Shown piece after piece: positions 19,053-26,727 of a DNA stretch of 64,000 bases. Origin of the DNA: Rubripirellula sp. (lineage in GTDB: Bacteria > Planctomycetota > Planctomycetia > Pirellulales > Pirellulaceae); assembly GCA_029245125.1 (NCBI GenBank), contig JAQWPZ010000321.1, positions 1-64,000 on the forward strand, in the 5' to 3' direction. The notes below the pieces were generated by a model. That model did no database searches. It was not told the origin of the DNA and saw only the letters and a program-made list of their open reading frames with translations. A program made the translations under genes and the position numbers. Numbering within the stretch: position 1 is the stretch's first letter; each line of letters begins with the position of its first letter.

Positions 19053-20419
19053 ACCACTCAACCATGAAAACGATTGTGTATTCTGTTCGATCGCTGATCA
19101 TCGCAGTCACGATGCTGCTTGGTTCCGCCGCATCGGTGGCGGATGCTGCAAAGCCCAACATCATTCTGATCATGGCTGACGACTCAGCTGTCGACAACTA
19201 TGGATCGTATGGCAGCAGTTTCTTCAAAACCCCGAGACTTGATGCACTCGCGCGATCCGGAATCCGTTTCACGCACTGTTACTCAGAACCGGTTTGCACC
19301 GCCAGTCGCGTCAAGATCATGACTGGACGAGACAATGTCCGCAATTATGTAGCGTTCGGGACCCTAGATAAAACCGAAACGACCTTCGGCACGATGTTAA
19401 AAAAAGCGGGCTACGCGACCGCGGTCGCTGGAAAATGGCAATTACATGGAGCCCCGAATGGCTCTCTTGCCCCAGAATGTGGCTTTGACACTTACTGCTT
19501 GTGGAACTACCCGGGTACTGAACGCAGTCGATTTTGGAATCCGAGCATCGTGCGTGACGGCAAACTGCTGGAAACCGATGAAAAGGATTACGGGCCAGAT
19601 ATCTTTACCGACTACGTCATCGACTTTATCGACCAACACAAGAGCGAGCCGTTTTTTGTCTACTACCCAATGGTGCTTGTACACTCACCTTTCTTGACGA
19701 CCCCAGACAGCAAGCCCAGCCCAGCGAATAAGAATGCAACGCCGCTAGAAAACTTTCAGGACATGACAGCTTACGCAGACAAGTGCGTAGGTCGCATTAT
19801 CGACTCGCTCGATGAGATGGGCCTAAGAGAGAACACCATCGTTATCTACACCACCGACAATGGCACTGGCCGCAGCCTGACTTATCCCTTTCAGGGCGAA
19901 CAACGAGTGGGAGAAAAAGCCTACGCTACCGAGGCAGGCTCCCATGCACCCTTGATCATTAACGCGCCCGGCACAATTCAGCCCGGACTGGTCTGTGATG
20001 ATTTGGTGGATTTCTCTGATGTACTACCAACGCTTGCCAACATCTCTGATGCCAAGCTGCCGGATGTCGAACTTGACGGCCGCAGCTTCTGGCCGCAATG
20101 CCTCGGTCAGAATGGAAGCCCTCGCAAATTCATTTTCCAATACTACTACCCCAAATTCCAACTGGCAGCGAAGGCACACGGTGGGGGTGTGAACAACAAC
20201 GAAATCATTTGGGCCCAAAACCAAGAGTACAAACTTTACAATGACGGAACGTTGTACGCGGTCGCCGATCGCTACGAGAAACGCCCGATCCAACCCAACC
20301 GAGATCCCAACAACCCCGCCGAACGTGCCCGAAAAATGCTCCGAGATGCAATCGATTCAATGCCGGCAAGCGGGCAAAAGCTTCGCGCACGGAAACCTCA
20401 GAACAAAAACAAAAACTGA
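19049..20419 (+). CDS. Sulfatase (CxASR type), coupled to the DUF1552 gene
   Basis: Type I sulfatase of 456 residues, somewhat short but with all core elements: a signal peptide (about 7-34, ending in ASVADA), PNIILIMADDSAVDN with Asp44-Asp45, C83-T-A-S-R87 as the formylglycine site, AGKWQLHG in place of the usual GKWHLG, and TTDNGTGRS. The His of the GKWHLG motif is replaced by Gln, which may alter the active site. The start codon overlaps the DUF1552 stop codon (ATGA), so it is probably translated from the same message. That ties this sulfatase functionally to the DUF1592/DUF1552 pair. Confidence 0.92.
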   Translation: MNHSTMKTIVYSVRSLIIAVTMLLGSAASVADAAKPNIILIMADDSAVDNYGSYGSSFFKTPRLDALARSGIRFTHCYSEPVCTASRVKIMTGRDNVRNYVAFGTLDKTETTFGTMLKKAGYATAVAGKWQLHGAPNGSLAPECGFDTYCLWNYPGTERSRFWNPSIVRDGKLLETDEKDYGPDIFTDYVIDFIDQHKSEPFFVYYPMVLVHSPFLTTPDSKPSPANKNATPLENFQDMTAYADKCVGRIIDSLDEMGLRENTIVIYTTDNGTGRSLTYPFQGEQRVGEKAYATEAGSHAPLIINAPGTIQPGLVCDDLVDFSDVLPTLANISDAKLPDVELDGRSFWPQCLGQNGSPRKFIFQYYYPKFQLAAKAHGGGVNNNEIIWAQNQEYKLYNDGTLYAVADRYEKRPIQPNRDPNNPAERARKMLRDAIDSMPASGQKLRARKPQNKNKN

Positions 20420-20560
20420 TCGATCGGCAGCCGGCAATCGGCAACCCCTACAAGGAATCGGATGCCAACACGTTCATCCGGGTCAGAGCGGACTAGCGGC
20501 GTCTGCTTGCTGCGGCCGGCATCCGTTGCCCGGTGCCTTGCTCATGCTGCCGCCCAGTCA

Positions 20561-20620
20561 CTCAGCACAGGACGACTCAGCGCAGGACGACTCAGCACAG
20601 GACGACTCAGCACAAGGTTC
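20561..20620 (+). repeat. 15-bp tandem repeat between convergent genes
   Basis: The unit CTCAGCACAGGACGA occurs at 20561-20575 and 20591-20605, with one mismatch at 20576-20590 (CTCAGCGCAGGACGA), and a decayed copy at 20606-20620. It lies in the 238-bp gap between two converging genes. No coding or terminator function is evident. Confidence 0.9.
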
Positions 20621-20657
20621 AAGTCACAACGCCATTGAGACTGCCGCAACCGATCGA

Positions 20658-23354
20658 TCAGTCTTCGAAGCTAATTGAATCGACATTCATGAGTCCGCCA
20701 CGATTCTGTTCGTTCTGAAAGACCAAGAACAGATCTTGGAATCCTTCTGATGCTGCCAGCGGAATCTGGAGATCGTAGAACTCCTCCCACTGGCCATTCA
20801 CTTTGACAGTTGCCTGTCCAAGCAATGCTCCATCGGCGCGATCGCGGCGAACTTCAATGACACCGCCCGCACCAGCGCTTGCCACCTTGGCGTTGATACG
20901 CGCGACCCCATCAAGGCGAACCCGGTTGAATCGCAAGAACCCACCATGGTCAATCGCCCCCATGAAGGTACCACCCTCGGCATTGTTCGAACCGAGCGGT
21001 CGAGTACCCGCGAAGGCATCAGCTGACTCAGCTTGCAAGTGGCGGCTCCGCAACGTCAAACTCCCGACGCCAATGAGTTTGGGAATCTGTCCGCGACCGA
21101 GATCAACATAACTCGCTTCCAAGATCACCCGGTCAGCACCCTCCGGCGGCAGCAATTCATTCCGGAATCCCCGAGCATTTGGATACGATTCACCGGCCTT
21201 CGTTGAAAAGACATATTCGACCATTTCCTGAACCTCTGCAGGCGAGTGTTGCAGATGTGGAAGCATACCAATTTTCCCCCACACTCCCGTCGAACCGTTC
21301 AAAACACGCTTCACCGACTGATCTAATTGGTGCGGCTGACCACGGTATTTATCGGCAATCTGCACAAAGCTCGGTCCCACGAGGGGACGGTTCGTTGCAT
21401 GACAATTCAAACAGTCACTTTTCTTGATAAGAGCAAGACCTGGGTCGTCGCTCGACTCGCCTGTATTCAGAACTAACGGCATCGCTTCGACGCCAACCCT
21501 CGTCGAAGCGCCCGCCTCAATGAAGTGTTTGCCGTCCTGCTCTGACTCGTCTGGATCACTCGTTCCATCCTCATAATCATGGACAACGACTTTGTATTCG
21601 ATCGGGACACCGGGTTGAAAAAAATCTCCATCTTGTGGCTCGACAAACTCCACCACAGGGCGCGAGTTACCAACAATGATGGGCAATGTAATTTCACTCG
21701 ATGCGCCCTCCTCATCGCGGACTTCGAGACGGACCGTGTAAACACCAGGTTCGTCGAAGATCGCAGTCGTTTGCGCATCTGTCCCGATCAAACGAGCCTC
21801 AATTTCTTCGCGGCCGATTTCTTCGCGGCCAGCTGGCACGGCAGTCCAGCGATATTCCAATGATTCACCATCTCGGTCGCTCGATCCCGTTGCATCAAAT
21901 TCAACCGTCAATGGTTCCCGTCCGACCGCATTCCCCGCGTTGGCCACCGCCACCGGAACTCGGTTACCCCTTTGGTAATCGATGCGGACGAGTTGGGCAT
22001 CGGGATTGACGCCCCACGTTTCCCCATATTCGATGATGTAGAGTGAACCGCCCTGATCGAACTGCAAATCGACGGGGCGAGAAAACTTCATCTGCGGTAA
22101 AAATCGTTCAACCGATTCCAGATTCGAATCGGCATCCAGGTGCACCGCGTAGACCATGCTGCGCGACCATTCAAAGGCGAACAGCGTTCGATCATAAACA
22201 TCCGGAAACCGCTTGCTCGACGAAGGTGCATTGTCGAAGTAGTAAACCGGCCCCGCACAGGCGGTTCGTCCACCCGACGCTAACGCTGGAAACTTTTCGG
22301 TCCCGCTACCGGGATAATAAACCAGCGCCGGCATAGCGGGTGGCAGATCGGTCGCTCCGTTATTATTGACCGATCGATTTTTGGGCGCCGCCGCATCTTG
22401 TGCCGGTGCGATCTCACCGGTTGAGAAGTCGACCAGACCATACGCGAAGTTATCTCCGATGAAGTAGGGCCAACCAAAGTTGCCCGCAGCTCTCGCCTGG
22501 TTGATCTCATCATAACCGCGCGGTCCCCGGGGACCATCTTGGCCCGCATCCGGCCCAACATCTCCCCAATAGAGAAAACCGGTTTTCTGATCGATATTGA
22601 TGCGCCATGGATTTCGGCAACCCATCACATAAATTTCTGGGTAACCGACCGAACCATCCCGAGGAAATAAGTTTCCGTCAGGTATCGAATAGGTCCCATC
22701 CGCCTCTGGACGAATACGCAACACCTTTCCGTTGTAATTCTTGGTATTCCCAGCAGTCCGCTGGGCATCCCATGGGCCTCGGTCGTTTCTTTCATCAATG
22801 GGGGCGTAACCCTGCGAGTCATTGAATGGATTCGTGTTATCTCCCGTTCCAATAAACAGACAGCCATCGGGACCAAACTCAAGCGATCCCGCATGATGAC
22901 AACATTGTTGACGCTGTTCCTGATACTTAAAAAGAACCTTCTCACTGCTCAAATCGACCTTACCGTCGGTGAAGGTAAAACGACTGACATGCTGACCGGA
23001 AAACTCTGGTGGCGAATACTGCAGGTATAGCCAGTGGTTTTCCGAAAACTTTGGATCCAAAGCCAAACCAATCAATCCGTTCTCTTGCTCAGTTGTGACC
23101 GTCAGCTTTCCAACAACATCCACTGACGATGTGCGTGGATCAATCAACTTGATCTCACCCTCCAGCTCGATCAAAAAGATCTTTCCATCCGGAGCGATAT
23201 CGAGCTCCATCGGTCGCATCAGATTTGTCGCGACGGTCGTGCGCTCGAAACGCGCAGGATCAAACTCTTCTGACCTAGCAAGAGACGAGAAGCAAAACGC
23301 ATCGAAAAGACACAGCACGACTGCTAGAAAGACGGCAAAAAACTTGGTTCGCAT
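20658..23354 (-). CDS. Sugar-dehydrogenase-like propeller with PKD, cytochrome c and CBM domains
   Basis: Exported protein of 898 residues with four modules. A signal peptide (1-28) precedes a glucose/sorbosone dehydrogenase-type beta-propeller at about 35-460 (RPMELDIAPDGKIFLIE, QENGLIGLALDP, GCRNPWRINID), a family that oxidises sugars with PQQ. A PKD-type immunoglobulin-like domain follows at about 475-590 (LTVEFDATGSSDRDG, GVYTVRLEVRD), and a second beta domain may follow it. A cytochrome c domain with C-L-N-C-H near residue 645 comes next, and the last ~140 residues look like a CBM6-type carbohydrate-binding module. A polymer-binding sugar oxidase that passes electrons to its own heme is a sensible inference. 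It is the last gene of the minus-strand cluster. A 15-bp duplication (21802-21831) gives G-R-E-E-I twice in the PKD region. Confidence 0.85.
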   Translation of the reverse strand: MRTKFFAVFLAVVLCLFDAFCFSSLARSEEFDPARFERTTVATNLMRPMELDIAPDGKIFLIELEGEIKLIDPRTSSVDVVGKLTVTTEQENGLIGLALDPKFSENHWLYLQYSPPEFSGQHVSRFTFTDGKVDLSSEKVLFKYQEQRQQCCHHAGSLEFGPDGCLFIGTGDNTNPFNDSQGYAPIDERNDRGPWDAQRTAGNTKNYNGKVLRIRPEADGTYSIPDGNLFPRDGSVGYPEIYVMGCRNPWRINIDQKTGFLYWGDVGPDAGQDGPRGPRGYDEINQARAAGNFGWPYFIGDNFAYGLVDFSTGEIAPAQDAAAPKNRSVNNNGATDLPPAMPALVYYPGSGTEKFPALASGGRTACAGPVYYFDNAPSSSKRFPDVYDRTLFAFEWSRSMVYAVHLDADSNLESVERFLPQMKFSRPVDLQFDQGGSLYIIEYGETWGVNPDAQLVRIDYQRGNRVPVAVANAGNAVGREPLTVEFDATGSSDRDGESLEYRWTAVPAGREEIGREEIEARLIGTDAQTTAIFDEPGVYTVRLEVRDEEGASSEITLPIIVGNSRPVVEFVEPQDGDFFQPGVPIEYKVVVHDYEDGTSDPDESEQDGKHFIEAGASTRVGVEAMPLVLNTGESSDDPGLALIKKSDCLNCHATNRPLVGPSFVQIADKYRGQPHQLDQSVKRVLNGSTGVWGKIGMLPHLQHSPAEVQEMVEYVFSTKAGESYPNARGFRNELLPPEGADRVILEASYVDLGRGQIPKLIGVGSLTLRSRHLQAESADAFAGTRPLGSNNAEGGTFMGAIDHGGFLRFNRVRLDGVARINAKVASAGAGGVIEVRRDRADGALLGQATVKVNGQWEEFYDLQIPLAASEGFQDLFLVFQNEQNRGGLMNVDSISFED

Positions 23355-23510
23355 GACGACTATCGTTTACAGGGTTGAAATCGAAGAGCAATAGCATAAC
23401 CCAAACAACCAAAACGGACCTTCCGCACCGCTTTCCTGAGTGACTTTCCCGATTGGCCAGTCCATTCACCAGCGCGTAAAACACTCGCGTTAACGAACAA
23501 CGGCTAAAAG

Positions 23511-23549
23511 ATTCACCGTCCGTTCCTCCGACGAGAATCGACGGTGAAT
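23511..23549 (-). promoter_or_regulatory. 10-bp perfect inverted repeat upstream of the sugar-dehydrogenase-like gene
   Basis: ATTCACCGTC at 23511-23520 is perfectly complemented by GACGGTGAAT at 23540-23549, with a 19-nt spacer. It lies after the stop codon of the sialidase-like gene and about 155 bp before the next start codon. On the minus strand it is followed by CTTTTAG, so it could be a weak terminator or processing hairpin, or alternatively an operator. Confidence 0.45.
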
Positions 23550-23592
23550 TTCAGAGACCCGCCTTCCTCCAAACGCGAGTTTCCAGCAATCA

Positions 23593-25356
23593 TTACTCCG
23601 AAACCGATATTGATGACTCGACTGTCGTCAACGATTCGATTGGCAAGACGGACAACCCGCATTCTTCTTTGCCGATGGAATAAACCACGTACAGTTTTCC
23701 ATCGTGCTCATAGCCGTACGGGTAAGACCATTGCTTTCCTTTTGCGGCTCCCGGGAATCTTGGCGGAACCGATTCGCCGTGGCGAATTCGCCACATCTGA
23801 CTCAGTGTCTGCTCACCAGGGCGGCTGACTGAGACGACGAGAGTATCACGATTCTGGAGATTGGATAATAGATAGAGTTGGCCTGTACTGAGCTTACCCA
23901 GATAGGCCTTAGCTCTAGGCATTGGCAAATTACTTGGCCGAGCTTTCGACCAAGTGCGACCGCAATCCTCACTGATCGATACCCAAGCAACTCCTGCACC
24001 ACCACGGATAACAGCGATGACTCGATCATCTTCGGACCAGACCGTTGTCTCAGCGTAGCTTGGCTTGAGTCGACGTTCATAAGGGATCAGCACCGTATCC
24101 CACTGCAGCAGATCATCGCCATGGCTGATAGCAACCACCGGCAGCCCATCTTTATCTTGCCCTCCGGTGATGAAATTCCCATCGGGCATGCGAACTGGTT
24201 CGTCGTACGGCCAACAATTTTGCATCACGATTCCGCGCGACTTCCATCGGTCCGTTGCTTTGTCCAACACAAACGCCTCGGCTTGCAGACCATGAAATCG
24301 ACGCCCCACCGTACCGACACCAAATTTCGCACAAATGGTCCATACCTCGCCCTGATGCACAAACAACACCCCGTGACTGTGTCGATCCTGCCCTTCAAAA
24401 CCTGGCCCGATGACTTCGGATTCAGTCCAAGTGACACCTCCATCGGTCGACCGTCTCCCCTGCAGCGTTTCATGCGGTCCATTTTCGTTGACTGGACTAT
24501 TGGCCCAGTTGGCGTACATGACACCCTTGTCCTGCACGATGGCCGCTCCATGCAAGAACTTGCATCCATCCTCAGTGGGTCGATGGATGGTACGGTGCTC
24601 GATCCCTTTGGCAAAAGGAATCTGCTCGATGTCGGATGGGATTGGGGATCCAGTCCATAAGGCAAACGGTTCTGGCTGCGCAGGTATGCTATGCGTGGCT
24701 GGCACCACTTGATAAGCAGCCGCCATCTGAGCGGCGTCAAGCGGCTGGCTGAACAGCTGAACCTGATCCAACGCACCCATCAAGTTTTGCCAGATGCGAC
24801 CGTTGTCATCGACACCACCAAACGTAATCGGTGCCTTTGTTTGCACGACCGGCTTATCAAGTTTCACCCGACCCTCAAGCTTTCCGTTCACCCAAAGCTC
24901 GGCATCTGTCGGTCGCACCACAACACCAACCAGGTGCCAATGTCCAAGGCGTGGAACCGTCGATGCTTCCGCCGTCTCCCAATGCCCCTGCCACACATAA
25001 AGCCGAAATCGATTGTCCTTATCAATCATCACTCCCCACTGGCGTTCATCCAGTGAATAGCGATTTTTGGCAGCAATCATCTGCTGTTGGCCGCTCAATG
25101 AGTATGGGTTCACCCACGCGGTCAACGTGAAGCCGCGTCCTCCACCAGTCAGCTCATTGGATGCTTTAACCTTTAGCATCGAGTCGCCATTTAGAACGAG
25201 ACTGCGACCCTCCACACCGGTCGCTGAGGTGACTGAACCATGCACGCTCAATCCCTGCAAATCGTTGAGATCAAGTGACCAAGAATACTCCTTCGCAAGG
25301 ATTCCCGGACACGAAAAAACGAGTATCGTCAGCAGCACCAGCAAACGAAATTTCAT
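23593..25356 (-). CDS. LamG plus sialidase-like (BNR) secreted protein
   Basis: Exported protein of 587 residues. A signal peptide (1-21, VLLTILVFSCPGILA) is followed by a LamG/concanavalin-like domain at about 25-210 (LTAWVNPYS, GHWHLVGVVVRPTDAELWVNGKL), then by a six-bladed sialidase/neuraminidase-like domain at about 240-575. Within the latter, R-R-S-T-D-G-G-V-T-W and S-E-D-C-G-R-T-W are Asp-box (BNR) motifs, and E-T-T-V-W-S-E-D is a typical inter-blade segment. It may bind and cleave, or merely bind, acidic sugars; not all BNR proteins are enzymes and I cannot confirm the catalytic Arg triad. It lies 89 bp downstream of the DUF1501 gene in the same orientation. Confidence 0.82.
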   Translation of the reverse strand: MKFRLLVLLTILVFSCPGILAKEYSWSLDLNDLQGLSVHGSVTSATGVEGRSLVLNGDSMLKVKASNELTGGGRGFTLTAWVNPYSLSGQQQMIAAKNRYSLDERQWGVMIDKDNRFRLYVWQGHWETAEASTVPRLGHWHLVGVVVRPTDAELWVNGKLEGRVKLDKPVVQTKAPITFGGVDDNGRIWQNLMGALDQVQLFSQPLDAAQMAAAYQVVPATHSIPAQPEPFALWTGSPIPSDIEQIPFAKGIEHRTIHRPTEDGCKFLHGAAIVQDKGVMYANWANSPVNENGPHETLQGRRSTDGGVTWTESEVIGPGFEGQDRHSHGVLFVHQGEVWTICAKFGVGTVGRRFHGLQAEAFVLDKATDRWKSRGIVMQNCWPYDEPVRMPDGNFITGGQDKDGLPVVAISHGDDLLQWDTVLIPYERRLKPSYAETTVWSEDDRVIAVIRGGAGVAWVSISEDCGRTWSKARPSNLPMPRAKAYLGKLSTGQLYLLSNLQNRDTLVVSVSRPGEQTLSQMWRIRHGESVPPRFPGAAKGKQWSYPYGYEHDGKLYVVYSIGKEECGLSVLPIESLTTVESSISVSE

Positions 25357-25445
25357 ATCAACTCCTGTTTAGGGCACGACGTTGAGCACCTCAAAAATGG
25401 ACTCACGCGATCACGGCCTACAATCTGTGGTGACAGGAATTCGTT

Positions 25446-26723
25446 TTAAAACAGATCCTGAATTGGTGTTCCGTCGCGTACCAACGTAATCGGTCGGCCA
25501 ACGTTGGTTTGAAATTCCGTTTTCGGCGAGATCCCAAGATTCTCAAAAAAGGACGCCGCTAAATCGTCTGGTGAAAATCCAACCGAAGCTGGTTCGGCCG
25601 CAATCGCATCGGTTTCACCGATCACTTGCCCGCCGCGAACGTCTCCCCCGGCCATCACCGCGCACATGGCGCGGGCCCAGTGATCTCGTCCACCACTCGA
25701 GTTGATCTTTGGTGTCCGACCAAATTCTCCGGCAGCCATGATGGCTGTCGAAGACAACCGTCCGCGTTCCTGTAACCGGTCAAGTAACGCCGCGAGGCCG
25801 CGGTCAAACGGTGGCAACAGCGCTCGCAACCGGGAAAAGTTATCGGAGTGTGTGTCAAAGTCAAATTCAGCGGGCCGCAGCCTGACGGTGACAAAGTGGA
25901 CGCCCGCCTCGATCAACCGAGCTGCAAGCAACAACGATTGCCCAAATTCGTGTTTCCCAAATCGATTCGACTCAGACTCCTTCTCCTGCGACAAATCAAA
26001 AGCGAGTCGCGTTCGAGGAGCGCTGATAATGCTGTATGCCTGCTGTTGGAATCGATCCATGCCCCGGACTTGATCGTCAAGATCTTCGTAGCCACGAAAC
26101 GCTTGATCCAGATCGTCCAACAATCTCTTTTGCGATTCGTACTTCGCGACCGTCAATCCGTCTTCCAATGAAACACCACGAACAGAGTAGGGCACACCGT
26201 GCTTTGGCTTATCTGCCGTTAACGGACTGTACCGTGACCCAAGGTAGCCAGGCCCCACAAATGCCTCATCAATCGATACATAGGAGGGCAGATCCTCCTC
26301 TGAAGGATGCTGATGACTGACAACGCTTCCGTACTCCGGAAAACTAACTGTTTGAGAAGACTTATTTCCGGTCAGCAAATACTTCTTCGCCAATCCATGA
26401 TCGGCCACGTTGTGTGTAACACCTCGCAGGATGGCGTATTTGTCCGCCCGCTCTGCCAACCTTGGTAGGTGCTCACAGACTTGCATCCCAGCAACGTTGG
26501 TTGCAACAGGTCGAAATTCGCCGCGGACATCAACTGGTGCATTCGGCTTGAGGTCAAACGTGTCCTGATGTGATGGGGCGCCCTCCATGAAGATGAAGAT
26601 CGCGGAACGCTTCTCAGCGACCGACGGCTCAACTGCATGAAGCTTCAAGTATTGCGACAGCGTCAAGCCAGCCCCAAGTGAACCGACTTTCACCATCTCA
26701 CGTCGTGTTATTCGCTTTGTCAT
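25446..26723 (-). CDS. DUF1501 protein with Tat-type signal
   Basis: Protein of 425 residues of the DUF1501 family, related to the alkaline-phosphatase/sulfatase fold and found next to DUF1549/DUF1553 cytochromes in planctomycetes and verrucomicrobia. The N-terminus has a twin-arginine-like motif, T-R-R-E-M-V-K-V-G. Family landmarks are F-I-F-M-E-G-A-P-S-H-Q-D-T-F-D-L-K-P, H-L-P-R-L-A-E-R-A-D-K-Y and A-A-G-E-F-G-R-T-P-K-I-N-S-S-G-G-R-D-H-W near the end. The ATG lies only 4 bp after the stop codon of the DUF1549/1553 gene, so the two are cotranscribed. No reaction is established for the family. Confidence 0.93.
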   Translation of the reverse strand: MTKRITRREMVKVGSLGAGLTLSQYLKLHAVEPSVAEKRSAIFIFMEGAPSHQDTFDLKPNAPVDVRGEFRPVATNVAGMQVCEHLPRLAERADKYAILRGVTHNVADHGLAKKYLLTGNKSSQTVSFPEYGSVVSHQHPSEEDLPSYVSIDEAFVGPGYLGSRYSPLTADKPKHGVPYSVRGVSLEDGLTVAKYESQKRLLDDLDQAFRGYEDLDDQVRGMDRFQQQAYSIISAPRTRLAFDLSQEKESESNRFGKHEFGQSLLLAARLIEAGVHFVTVRLRPAEFDFDTHSDNFSRLRALLPPFDRGLAALLDRLQERGRLSSTAIMAAGEFGRTPKINSSGGRDHWARAMCAVMAGGDVRGGQVIGETDAIAAEPASVGFSPDDLAASFFENLGISPKTEFQTNVGRPITLVRDGTPIQDLF

Positions 26724-26727
26724 AGAT

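Noticed and set aside
23878-24660. 260-residue plus-strand open frame
   Set aside because: Lies antisense inside the LamG-sialidase gene, has biased shadow composition and no recognisable domain.
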